7,331 nt of DNA from Nocardioides sp. (GCA_003519585.1 DOWL01000146.1:14758-22088), one strand, 5' to 3'. Positions 1 through 6,982 are shown, counted from the stretch's first letter. Numbers and translations: made by a program. Notes: generated by a model not told the origin, from the letters alone.

Positions 1-1000
1 CGGACAGGTTGGTGAGCAGGGCGGCGAGGGCGGTGGCCAGCGCCGCCAGCGCCAGGAGCGCGAGGAACGACGTCCCGACTGGCACCAGCTGGGCGACCAG
101 GTCGCCGAGGAACCCGGTGGCGACCGCGGCCACCACCACACCCAGGGCGAGCACCAACAGCGCGAACGACGGGTGCGCGGCTCGGGCGATGTCGCGCGGG
201 CCGACCAGGCCGCGGGCCGCGGCCCACACCACCAGGACCACCGCCGCCGCCGACGAGACCCAGGCCGGAGCGATATCCCAGCGGGACACCACGGCGAAGC
301 CGGCCAGCATCAACCCCACCACCACCACCGGGAACACCGGGAGCGGCGGCCCCTCGACCCGACCGGGATGGTCTGGCTCGCCGGCCAGCTCGCGGCGGAA
401 CAGGAGCCGCAGCCCGACGTATTCCACGACCAGGACCACCAGGAGCACGGGTGCCATCCGGGCCGCGAAGCCGACGAAGTCGAGATCGAGATAGGGCAGC
501 GCGAGCAGGTTGGTGAGGTTGGAGACCGGGAGCAGCAGCGAGGCTGAGTTGGCCATCCGCAGGCAGGCGAACGCACCCGGGCGGTCGGAGGTGCCCAGGG
601 TCGCGGCCGCGCCGACCACGATCGGGGTGAGCAGGACGACCGTGGCATCGAGGCTGAGCACCGTGGTGACGAGCGCGGCCAGCAGGAAGACGCCGGTCAG
701 CAACCGGGTGGGCCGTCCGCGACTCGCCGTACCGACCAGGCGTGCCGCCGCGGCGAACAGCCCGGCTCGGGCGCACACATCGGAGACGACCAGGATCGTG
801 ACCAGGAAGATCACGACGGGCAGCAGCGCTCGGATCGTGTCCTCGAGCTGGTTGCTGCCGATCAGGCCGGTGGCCAGGACGACGACCGTGGCTCCTACGG
901 CGACCGCCGCTTCGCGCCGCCAGGGCAGGTGCAACGTGGCCGCCGCCAGGAGCACCGCGAGGGTGCCGAGGGCGACCGCGTCGGCGAGGGCGGTGCTCAA
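1..1000 (-). CDS. ArsB/NhaD-type (SLC13-like) ion transporter, C-terminus cut by window edge
   Basis: Reading the minus strand from a TTG at 1000-998 gives an uninterrupted frame of 333 residues that leaves the window at base 1, so the C-terminus is missing; family members are usually about 400-430 residues. The product is strongly hydrophobic, with about eight or nine predicted membrane segments. Two family-like motifs are visible: LDATVVLLTPIVV at residues 117-129 and NSASLLLPVSNLTNLL at 151-166, both resembling the re-entrant/substrate region of the ArsB/NhaD ion-transporter superfamily. The last residues (ALLTNLS, 327-333) look like the start of the matching motif in the second inverted half. 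Members export arsenite or exchange Na+/H+ or anions across the inner membrane; the substrate cannot be read here, and no arsR or arsC is in view. The TTG overlaps the stop of the upstream TIR-STAND gene in a 4-bp TTGA, and no Shine-Dalgarno is evident, so translational coupling is the likely start mechanism. A GTG at residue 16 is a weaker alternative start. Confidence 0.85.
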   Translation of the reverse strand, partial: MSTALADAVALGTLAVLLAAATLHLPWRREAAVAVGATVVVLATGLIGSNQLEDTIRALLPVVIFLVTILVVSDVCARAGLFAAAARLVGTASRGRPTRLLTGVFLLAALVTTVLSLDATVVLLTPIVVGAAATLGTSDRPGAFACLRMANSASLLLPVSNLTNLLALPYLDLDFVGFAARMAPVLLVVLVVEYVGLRLLFRRELAGEPDHPGRVEGPPLPVFPVVVVGLMLAGFAVVSRWDIAPAWVSSAAAVVLVVWAAARGLVGPRDIARAAHPSFALLVLALGVVVAAVATGFLGDLVAQLVPVGTSFLALLALAALATALAALLTNLS

Positions 1001-4000
1001 GGGGCAGTCGTGGCCGTGATGTCGTCGAAGTCGCAGCCGGCCGAGTCGCCGCGGGTCGCCAGCCCGACGGCGGTCGGGGGGCGGAGGTCGGCGTCGGCGA
1101 CGGTGGCGAGCCGCCGCCCGCCCAGGAGGACCGCGAGCACGCCTCGATCATCCACGAGCGAGAGCGCGCCGCCGGCACCGGCCGGCACCGTGAAGCTCTC
1201 GTCGTGGGTGCCGCCGAAGGTGCCGAACCAGGCGAGCGTGCCCGTGCCGGCATCCCGGTCGACAGTCGCGGTGACCTGGGTCTTGCCGTCGGAGGCGTAG
1301 AGGCCGCACTCCCCGCGAGCCCGCGCCTGGGTGGCGGTCACGGCCCAGGTGTCGCCCGTTCCCGCGACCGGGGCCGAGACCCAGGTGGTGTACGCCTCGC
1401 CGACGCCCGCGACGTCGATCCGGTAGCGCCCGCCTTTCACCGACGTGGTGACCTGTCCGGTCGAGACGGTCCGCTGGCCGGTGCCGAACGGCGTACCCCC
1501 GCCCTCGAAGGTCTCGGCGAGGACGACCGTGCCGGGTGTGCTCACCTCGGGCACCGACCCGATGTCGGCCGCGCTGGACACCGTGAGCGGCGCCGGCTCG
1601 TCGTACGTCGGCGCCGGGCAGGGCAGGTCCAGGTCGTCCGAGCCGAAGGCGAGCTCCCAGCTGTCCGCATCGACTCGGGCCCCGAAGACCGAGCACAGGT
1701 CGTCGGAGAGCGAATCGGAGAGCTCGACCTCGGCGGACCGCGGGTCCCACACCCGCAAGGTTCCGTCGACGCTCGAGGTGACCAGGAGCCCCGCGTCGTT
1801 GAAGTAGGTGTCGGACACCAGGGAGGTGTGGCCGCCGGTCAGGGGTCCGAGATAGGCGCCGGTGTCCACGTCGAAGACGTACCCGCGTCCGGCCAGATCG
1901 AACGTCGCCACGGTCCGGCCGTCGGTCGAGAGGCTCGAACTCCAACTGACCGGCGGGAAGCTCGCCGGGGGAGCGGCTGGGTCGGCCGCGGTGAAGGAGG
2001 AGACCGTGGCGCCGGTCGTCGTGTCTGCGATCGCGACGTCCTCGAAGCTCGGGTAGTCGATCAGCACCTGCTCGCCGGTCTCCTCGACCGTGAGGTGCTG
2101 GACGCCGGTGTCCGTGCGGTCTGCGACCAGGGTCTTCGTGCTGCCGTCGCCCAGCGCGTCCCAGAGCATGAGCCGGGCACTGTTCGAGGCGGCGAGCACG
2201 CGGCCGTCGCCGAGCACCGCCAGAGCGGTCGGGTCGCCCGAGGGGCTGTGCCACGTCGCCAGCCGCTGCGGAGCGCCCGGGTCCCGCATGTCCCACAGAG
2301 CGACCCAGGACCGGCGTCCCTCGGCGAGAAGCGAGCCGTCGTGGGAGAACGCGAGCACCGGCACCGACTGGTCGTTGGCGCTGAAGACCGTCAGCCGGTC
2401 GGGCTGGTCGCCCTCCGTCGCAAGGTCGTAGACGCTCAGCCCGTCGGGATCGTCGGCCGCGACGTAGACCCGCCCGTCGGAGCGCACCGCCTGGCTACCC
2501 GACTGGGGGAAGCTGCGCAGCGTCTCCCGCTCGATGTCCCACACCACGGTGTCGTCGCCGGTGGTCACGGCCGCCACCGGGCCGCCGACACCGAGCTGGA
2601 AGAACGTCTCCTGGCCCGGCGCCCGGTAGACGTCGCGCGCCGGGGAACGCAACAGGGTCCGCGACAGAGAAAGCAGCGCCCGGTCACCCGAGTCGAGCTC
2701 CAAGCCGCGCAGCAGCGCGGCGGCTGCCGCCGGTGGGTCGTGGACCAGTTCGCGCTCGGCGATGGCGGCCAGCTCGCCGACCTGGGCCTCGTCCGCCCGG
2801 CGCCGATCCGCGCGGGAGTTGACCAGCAGGACGACCACGAGGCTGACCGCCAGGGCGGCGACCACGGTCGCGACCCCGGCCCGCACGATGCGGCCTTGGC
2901 GCCGGCGGGCCGCCGATGCGTCGACGTACGCCGCGACGTCGGGTGTCGCCAGATCGGCGTTGCGGCTGCGCCACTGGGCGGCCTGATCGAGCTCCAGTCC
3001 CGACAGCAGCCCTGACTGCGTGCCGCCGCCCTCGCGCCAATCCGCCGCGCGGCGCTCGAGCCGGGCGCGGAGCTCGAGGTCCCCGCGGCGGCTTTCGATC
3101 ATCGCGACCAGCGGCGGCCACGCGGAGAAGAGCGACTCGTGGGCCGGCGCGTAGACCGGCTGGTCGTTGACCTCGTTGACCACCACCAGCCTGGCTTCGA
3201 CGAGGTCGTCGAGGATCTCGCGATGCCGGGGAGGTACGTCGGCAGCTCGGGTCAACCGCTTGTGGGCGGTGGCGTCGGTGAGGCTGACGAGGTGCAGGAT
3301 CGCCTCCGCGACCTGCTGCTCACTGCGTCCGCCCGAGGCGACCTCGGCGGCCCGCGAGGCGATCGAGCCCTGGACGCCGCCGATGGCGTCGTACTCCGCG
3401 TGGGTGAGCCGGCCGTCCTCGGCATCGGCGGCCAGCCGGGCCAAGGTGAAGGCGAGCAGTGGGAGGGCGTCGCCGGAGCCGGTGTCGTCGACCAGCCGCT
3501 GCACGAGTCCGTCCTCGAGGCTCAGGTGTGAGCGCCGGGCCGGCTCGCTGATCACCTCGGCCAGGTCCGTGCGGGTGAGTGGCGGCACGTGTAGCACGGT
3601 GGGCGCTACGGACATCTCGAACCGGCCGGTCTCGGCGGCGACCTGGTCCCACATGTCGGTGCGCGCGGTCATCACGACCCGCAGCGGCGAGGGTTCCGCG
3701 CAGCTGGTGGTGAGCGCCTCGAGGAAGGCCCGCCGCTCGGTCTCGCCGGTGATCGTCACCAGCTCCTCGGCCTGGTCGACGACGACAAGCACCTTGGTCT
3801 GGGCCGAGGCCACCCCACTCTCGCGGAGCGTGCGGACGTACTCCGCCATCCCGCCCGGCGTCGTCAGCAGGGCCGCGCACCGATCCGCGTCGAGATCCGC
3901 GTCGTGGCGCTTTGCCGCCTGTGCCAGCGCGAGCGACAGCTCGGCCAACGGCAGGTCGGAGGGGGTCCACGGATCGGTGATCACCCAGTCGGAGGAGACC

Positions 4001-4617
4001 CGCAGCGCGGGGACCAGCCCGGCGCGGACCAGGGAGGACTTGCCGCTCCCCGACGGGCCGAGCACCGGGACGACGGCGCCTTCACGGCTCCGGCTCGGCG
4101 GGTCGACCAGCTGACGGAGCTGGTCGATCTGCCGGTCGCGCCCGAAGAACACCGCGGCGTACGACTCGTCGAAGGCACGCAGCCCCGGGAACGGCGACCG
4201 GGCGGGGTCCCAGCGCGCCTCCTGATCGAGTCCGAGCGACACCAGCGCCGTACGCACCCGGTCGGCGTCGAGGTGGCCGGCCTTGACGGCGAGGCCCTGC
4301 AGATCCGCTGTCAGCGGGTGCGGGTCGCTGCCGTCGACGAGCAGGGCCAGGATCGGCTTGCGCAGCCAGCGGGCCAGCGCCAGCTCGGAGTGGCACCACT
4401 GGCTGGCGACCGAGGCCGGGGTGGTGAGGAAGACGACCGCATCGCAGGCGTCGAGGTTGGTGAACAGCTGGTCGCGCCACGCCTGGCCCGGCACCAGGCC
4501 GCCCGTGGGGTCGAAGTCGAGGAACACCGACTCGTAGCCCAGCGTGGCCAGGACGTCCTTGACCTGTGCCGCGAGCTGGTTGTCGACGGAGGAGTGGGAG
4601 ACGAACAGCTGCGCCAC
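997..4617 (-). CDS. TIR - nSTAND1 NTPase - TM - WD40 - ConA-like multidomain protein
   Basis: This 1206-residue protein starts at a GTG preceded by GGGGAGGG four bases upstream. Residues 1-130 form a TIR domain: LFVSHSS at 4-10, and SQWCHSEL at 72-79, where Glu78 sits at the position of the catalytic glutamate of NAD-cleaving TIRs. SPFPGLRAF at 141-149 opens a novel-STAND (nSTAND1) NTPase. Its Walker A is GPSGSGKS (187-194), its Walker B is KVLVVVDQAEEL (275-286), and family blocks include DALPLLAFTLARL (383-395), GGVQGSIASRAAE (413-425) and APAHESLFSAWPPL (490-503). A basic-flanked hydrophobic helix lies at about 578-600. Degenerate WD40 repeats follow at about 665-960, with WD-type ends near 693, 775, 819, 915 and 957; the last is canonical. 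Residues 1033-1206 look like a LamG/DUF1080-like beta-sandwich (W1091, CGL at 1104-1106, DFDDI at 1196-1200). STAND ATPases act as ligand-triggered oligomerising switches, and TIR domains as NADase or signalling effectors. A defence or signalling role is inferred; the ligand is unknown. All key motifs appear intact. Confidence 0.93.
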   Translation of the reverse strand: MAQLFVSHSSVDNQLAAQVKDVLATLGYESVFLDFDPTGGLVPGQAWRDQLFTNLDACDAVVFLTTPASVASQWCHSELALARWLRKPILALLVDGSDPHPLTADLQGLAVKAGHLDADRVRTALVSLGLDQEARWDPARSPFPGLRAFDESYAAVFFGRDRQIDQLRQLVDPPSRSREGAVVPVLGPSGSGKSSLVRAGLVPALRVSSDWVITDPWTPSDLPLAELSLALAQAAKRHDADLDADRCAALLTTPGGMAEYVRTLRESGVASAQTKVLVVVDQAEELVTITGETERRAFLEALTTSCAEPSPLRVVMTARTDMWDQVAAETGRFEMSVAPTVLHVPPLTRTDLAEVISEPARRSHLSLEDGLVQRLVDDTGSGDALPLLAFTLARLAADAEDGRLTHAEYDAIGGVQGSIASRAAEVASGGRSEQQVAEAILHLVSLTDATAHKRLTRAADVPPRHREILDDLVEARLVVVNEVNDQPVYAPAHESLFSAWPPLVAMIESRRGDLELRARLERRAADWREGGGTQSGLLSGLELDQAAQWRSRNADLATPDVAAYVDASAARRRQGRIVRAGVATVVAALAVSLVVVLLVNSRADRRRADEAQVGELAAIAERELVHDPPAAAAALLRGLELDSGDRALLSLSRTLLRSPARDVYRAPGQETFFQLGVGGPVAAVTTGDDTVVWDIERETLRSFPQSGSQAVRSDGRVYVAADDPDGLSVYDLATEGDQPDRLTVFSANDQSVPVLAFSHDGSLLAEGRRSWVALWDMRDPGAPQRLATWHSPSGDPTALAVLGDGRVLAASNSARLMLWDALGDGSTKTLVADRTDTGVQHLTVEETGEQVLIDYPSFEDVAIADTTTGATVSSFTAADPAAPPASFPPVSWSSSLSTDGRTVATFDLAGRGYVFDVDTGAYLGPLTGGHTSLVSDTYFNDAGLLVTSSVDGTLRVWDPRSAEVELSDSLSDDLCSVFGARVDADSWELAFGSDDLDLPCPAPTYDEPAPLTVSSAADIGSVPEVSTPGTVVLAETFEGGGTPFGTGQRTVSTGQVTTSVKGGRYRIDVAGVGEAYTTWVSAPVAGTGDTWAVTATQARARGECGLYASDGKTQVTATVDRDAGTGTLAWFGTFGGTHDESFTVPAGAGGALSLVDDRGVLAVLLGGRRLATVADADLRPPTAVGLATRGDSAGCDFDDITATTAP

Positions 4618-4642
4618 GCGACCCTCCCCACTCCTGTCTCAC

Positions 4643-4686
4643 TGCTGGACGACTGCTGGACGACGGATGGACGACGGATGGACGAC
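4643..4686. repeat. Four 11-bp tandem repeats in the divergent intergenic region
   Basis: Four head-to-tail 11-bp units lie between the TIR-STAND gene and the DUF4245 gene: TGCTGGACGAC at 4643 and 4654, then GGATGGACGAC at 4665 and 4676. All share TGGACGAC (GTCGTCCA on the minus strand) and come as two identical pairs differing at the first three bases. The array starts 26 bp upstream of the TIR-STAND GTG. An 11-bp period is close to one helical turn, so each unit presents the same face. This could be an operator/activator array or a slippage minisatellite; the sequence alone does not decide. Confidence 0.9.
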
Positions 4687-4735
4687 CGGCGCCGGCCCGA
4701 GCGGCCGGGCCATCATCACCGCTGACGGGCCGCCT

Positions 4736-4750
4736 GTGAAGATGATTCAC
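4736..4750. promoter_or_regulatory. Short inverted repeat at the DUF4245 start (possible operator)
   Basis: GTGAA and TTCAC form a perfect 5-bp inverted repeat with a 5-base spacer (GATGA). It covers the candidate ATG at 4742 and abuts the candidate GTG start at 4751. Its position at the translation start of the divergent DUF4245 gene would suit a repressor site or a small RNA hairpin. It resembles a CRP/GlxR site (TGTGA-N6-TCACA), but its spacer is one base too long (N7) for that assignment. Five-base arms can arise by chance, so support is weak. Confidence 0.25.
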
Positions 4751-5371
4751 GTGAGCGACCAACCGCCCGCGGCATCCGGCCCGGCGTCCGACCCGGGATC
4801 CGAGCAGCCTGAGCGGCCGAGCCGGTACAACCGCAGCTTCGGCGGGCTGCTCGGGGCGATGGTCGTCACCGTGGTGTTCGTCGGGGGGTACGTCGGGTTC
4901 CGGGCGCTGACGCGCGACCAACCCGAGATCGTGGAGAAGGTCGACTACATCGCGGCTGTCGGGGAGCTCCAATCCGCGGACGTCCAGGTGGTCTACCCGT
5001 GCTCGATCCCCGAAGGTTGGCGCGCCTCCAGCACCGCGTTCAAACGGGGCGAGCCACCGAGGTGGGGGATCGGCTTCGTCACCGACGACGATGAGTTCGT
5101 CGGCATCCGGCAGGAGGCGACCGGCGTCGACGACCTGCTCGACACCTACGTCGACGAACAGCCGGTCCACGGCGACGAGGTCAGCCTCCCGAACGATCTG
5201 GGTGTGGAGACCTGGGACACCTGGTCGGACTCCGGGGGCGACCTCGCCTGGTCGGCAGAGCTCGGCCCGCCGTTCGAGGGCCAGACACTGCTGATCTACG
5301 GCTCGGCCTCCGCGGCCCAGCAGGAGGCGCTGATCGCCGAGCTGACCGCCGGGCCCGTCGCCGACTGTTGA
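4742..5371 (+). CDS. DUF4245 family single-pass membrane protein
   Basis: The product is 209 residues from the ATG at 4742. In-frame GTGs at 4736 and 4751 are alternatives; the 4751 start gives VSDQPPAASG, which resembles the usual N-terminus of the family, and none has a strong Shine-Dalgarno. A polar, proline-rich N-terminal tail (1-28) leads through RYNRSFGGLLGAM (28-40) into one membrane helix at about 34-54. An extracytoplasmic domain follows, with the family-like YPCSIPEGWRASS at 85-97 and a WDTW segment at 158-161. Asn/Arg before the helix and the acidic C-terminal part suggest the N-terminus is inside. DUF4245 proteins are small actinobacterial membrane proteins of unknown function, commonly found near xseAB and glpX. 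Only two cysteines are present, Cys87 and the terminal Cys209, and both lie on the predicted outer side. The gene converges on xseB and diverges from the TIR-STAND gene. Confidence 0.85.
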   Translation: MIHVSDQPPAASGPASDPGSEQPERPSRYNRSFGGLLGAMVVTVVFVGGYVGFRALTRDQPEIVEKVDYIAAVGELQSADVQVVYPCSIPEGWRASSTAFKRGEPPRWGIGFVTDDDEFVGIRQEATGVDDLLDTYVDEQPVHGDEVSLPNDLGVETWDTWSDSGGDLAWSAELGPPFEGQTLLIYGSASAAQQEALIAELTAGPVADC

Positions 5372-5393
5372 GCGGGTTGGCAGGCCGGTGGAT

Positions 5394-5417
5394 GAATCCC
5401 AACATCTGTTGGGATTC
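5394..5417. terminator. 24-bp perfect palindrome, likely bidirectional terminator (part 1)
   Basis: GAATCCCAACA (5394-5404) and TGTTGGGATTC (5407-5417) are exact reverse complements around TC. As RNA this gives a stem of about 10 bp with a 4-base loop on either strand. It lies 22 bp after the DUF4245 stop, between convergent genes. There is no U-tract, which is common in high-GC actinobacteria. It shares base 5417 with the next palindrome. Confidence 0.7.
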
Positions 5418-5456
5418 CTGACGTTCTTGGCCGTTGCAACGCCCCAGAACGTCAGG
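5417..5456. terminator. 40-bp near-perfect palindrome, likely bidirectional terminator (part 2)
   Basis: CCTGACGTTCT (5417-5427) pairs with AGAACGTCAGG (5446-5456). The symmetry continues inward to the self-complementary core CGTTGCAACG (5432-5441). The only unpaired positions are 5428/5445 (T/C) and 5431/5442 (C/C), so 18 of 20 base pairs match. It ends 26 bp before the xseB stop on the opposite strand. Dual termination of the convergent genes is the simplest reading; a dispersed REP-like element is the alternative. Confidence 0.7.
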
Positions 5457-5482
5457 GATTGCCCGAGGAGCCCGAGGGCGGC

Positions 5483-5698
5483 CTACTCCTCGGGGTCGCC
5501 GCCCAGCGTCTCGTCCAGCCGCTTGCGAACGCCATCGAGCCACTGCTGGCAGATGGTGGCCAACTGCTCGCCGCGCTCCCAGAGCGCCAGCGACTCCTCC
5601 AAGGTGGTGCCGCCGGCCTCGAGCCGGCGTACGGTCTCGACCAGCTCCTCGCGCGCGGTCTCGTAGGACAACGTCTCGTCGGGCTTCTGCTCAGCCAT
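5483..5698 (-). CDS. xseB: Exodeoxyribonuclease VII small subunit
   Basis: This 71-residue protein is close to the usual 70-80 for XseB. It is almost entirely helical and charged, with the family pattern [19 protein letters not shown] at residues 11-29, then [16 protein letters not shown] at 31-46 and an acidic tail (GGDPEE). XseB is the small, multi-copy subunit that binds the C-terminal helices of XseA to form exonuclease VII, a cytoplasmic enzyme that degrades single-stranded DNA in both directions to oligonucleotides. The ATG start is set by an upstream GAGGAGAG four to five bases away, located inside the end of xseA. The start lies within xseA (8-bp overlap, ATGGCTGA), so the two are co-transcribed and probably translationally coupled, fitting an assembly with excess small subunit. 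Confidence 0.96.
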   Translation of the reverse strand: MAEQKPDETLSYETAREELVETVRRLEAGGTTLEESLALWERGEQLATICQQWLDGVRKRLDETLGGDPEE

Positions 5699-6935
5699 CG
5701 CTCTCCTCGTGGAGCTCGGTGCGGGTCGTGCCGGTCGTCACCGCGTGCACCCGGCCGTCGGCCACCCGCACGCTGATCTCGCTCGAGGCGGCCACCGCGG
5801 TCACCGAGGTCACCACGTGGCCCTCCGCGTCCTGGAGCACGGCGTACCCCCGCTCGAGCGTGGCGAGCGGGGACAGCGCGCGGGCGCGGGCCCGCTGATG
5901 GGCGATGTCGTCCTCGGCCCGGTCGAGCCGGTGGCCGAGCGTACGGCGCGCGCGATCGCGCAACTCACGGATCTCGTCAGCTCGTTCGTCGAGCAGCCCG
6001 CGCGGGTCGCCGAGCACCGGCCGGGACCGCAGTGCGTCGAGACCGGCCTGCTCCCGCGCGAGCCAGCCGCCGAGGCTATGACGCAGCCGATGTCGGGCAG
6101 CGTCGACCATGCGCAGCTCCTCCGCGACGTCGGGCACCACCAGCTTGGCGGCGTCGGTCGGCGTCGAGGCGCGCACGTCGGCCACCAGGTCGAGCAGCGG
6201 CTGGTCCTGCTCGTGGCCGATCGCCGAGACGACCGGCGTCCGGAGCCCGTGGACCGCGCGGATCAGGGCCTCGTCGGAGAACGGCAGCAGGTCTTCGACC
6301 GAGCCGCCGCCGCGGGCGACCACGATGACGTCGACATCGGGATGGCGGTCGAGCCGGCGGAGGCCCTCCATCACCTCCGCAGCGGCGCGTGGCCCCTGCA
6401 TCGTGGCGTGCGCGACCTCGAAGGCGACGTTGGGCCACCGCCGCCGGGCGTTGTCGAGGACGTCGCGCTCGGCGGCCGAGGCCGGAGCCGTCACCAGGCC
6501 GACCCGGTGCGGCAGGAACGGCAGCGACCGCTTCAACTCCCGCGCGAACAGCCCCTCGGCGGCCAACAACTGCCGGCGTCGTTCCAGCCGTGCCAGCAGC
6601 TCGCCCAGTCCGACCATCCGGATCTCGCGAACGGCGAGCGAGAACGAGCCACGGTTGGCGTAGTAGGACGGCTTGGCCTGCACCACCACGCTCGCGCCCT
6701 CGACCAGCGGCGTGGCCAGGCCGTCGACCCGGTCACGCGGCACCGTGAGCGGGATCGAGATGTCGGCCACCGCGTCGCGCAGGGTCATGAAGACCGTGCC
6801 CAGCCCTGGCCGACGGTTGATCTGGGCGATCTGGCCCTCCACCCACACCGCACCCAGGCGGTCGACGTACTGCGAGATGAGGTTGGCGATCTGGCGCACC
6901 GGCGCAGGAGATTGCGCGGAGGTCTCCAGGGCCAT
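5691..6935 (-). CDS. xseA: Exodeoxyribonuclease VII large subunit
   Basis: This is the 414-residue catalytic subunit of exonuclease VII, acting on single-stranded DNA in repair and recombination. An N-terminal OB-fold (about 12-110, with [11 protein letters not shown] at 30-40) binds DNA. The catalytic core (about 125-270) contains [15 protein letters not shown] (146-160), [18 protein letters not shown] (205-222) and [20 protein letters not shown] (238-257). Asp158, Arg208, His241 and Asp244 align, at a constant +3 offset, with E. coli Asp155, Arg205, His238 and Asp241. A coiled-coil segment (about 270-355) and the conserved [14 protein letters not shown] (355-368) form the XseB-binding tail. 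E. coli XseA is 456 residues; 414 is normal for actinobacteria. The ATG at 6935 has no clear Shine-Dalgarno. A TAAAGT -10-like box lies eight bases upstream, suggesting a leaderless or very short-leader message. It is the first gene of the xseA-xseB pair and is divergent from ispH. Confidence 0.97.
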   Translation of the reverse strand: MALETSAQSPAPVRQIANLISQYVDRLGAVWVEGQIAQINRRPGLGTVFMTLRDAVADISIPLTVPRDRVDGLATPLVEGASVVVQAKPSYYANRGSFSLAVREIRMVGLGELLARLERRRQLLAAEGLFARELKRSLPFLPHRVGLVTAPASAAERDVLDNARRRWPNVAFEVAHATMQGPRAAAEVMEGLRRLDRHPDVDVIVVARGGGSVEDLLPFSDEALIRAVHGLRTPVVSAIGHEQDQPLLDLVADVRASTPTDAAKLVVPDVAEELRMVDAARHRLRHSLGGWLAREQAGLDALRSRPVLGDPRGLLDERADEIRELRDRARRTLGHRLDRAEDDIAHQRARARALSPLATLERGYAVLQDAEGHVVTSVTAVAASSEISVRVADGRVHAVTTGTTRTELHEESDG

Positions 6936-6943
6936 GGTCGCTG

Positions 6944-6949
6944 ACTTTA
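6944..6949 (-). promoter_or_regulatory. Candidate -10 box of xseA-xseB
   Basis: On the minus strand TAAAGT fits the actinobacterial TANNNT -10 consensus and lies eight bases from the xseA ATG. Transcription would therefore start within one or two bases of the start codon. No good -35 is present at the expected spacing (GTACGG at 17 bp). It overlaps the region expected for the ispH -35 on the other strand. Confidence 0.45.
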
Positions 6950-6969
6950 GAGGTCGGGACCGACGCCCG

Positions 6970-6975
6970 TACCCT
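6970..6975 (+). promoter_or_regulatory. Candidate -10 box of ispH (leaderless)
   Basis: TACCCT matches TANNNT and is followed by exactly seven bases and then the ispH GTG at 6983. This is the spacing expected when the first transcribed base is the G of the start codon. A weak -35-like TTTAGA lies at 6946-6951 (18-bp spacer). No Shine-Dalgarno precedes the GTG, which agrees with leaderless translation. Confidence 0.5.
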
Positions 6976-6982
6976 TGGCCAC

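Noticed and set aside
131..330. CAC/ACC runs suggesting a histidine-rich plus-strand peptide
   Set aside because: On the minus strand these are valine/glycine codon runs inside membrane helices of the transporter.
1171..1190. 10-bp direct duplication (GCCGGCACCG twice)
   Set aside because: It falls within coding sequence for a PAGAGG-type stretch of the C-terminal domain. Short GC-rich duplications of this kind are expected by chance.
1204..3015. 603-residue open frame on the plus strand
   Set aside because: It lies entirely antisense to the TIR-STAND gene, is arginine/glycine-rich with no recognisable motif, and is the usual open antisense frame of high-GC DNA.
4643..4686. CRISPR-like array
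   Set aside because: The units are contiguous 11-bp tandem copies without spacers, so this is not a CRISPR array.
4544..4741. Upstream in-frame extension of the DUF4245 gene to an ATG at 4544
   Set aside because: It would add 66 residues encoded antisense to the TIR domain and through the 11-bp repeats, with no family resemblance; the family begins shortly before the RYNRSFGG segment.
4735..4750. CRP/GlxR binding site
   Set aside because: TGTGA and TCAC are separated by seven bases rather than the six of the consensus, and the final base does not match. It was kept only as a weak inverted repeat.
4082..5170. 362-residue minus-strand frame crossing the divergent intergenic gap
   Set aside because: It runs through the 11-bp repeats and overlaps two well-supported genes in other frames, and its translation is arginine/proline-rich noise.
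5709..6944. 411-residue open frame on the plus strand
   Set aside because: It mirrors xseA almost exactly. The minus frame carries all XseA catalytic motifs, while this one has low-complexity His/Arg/Gly content.
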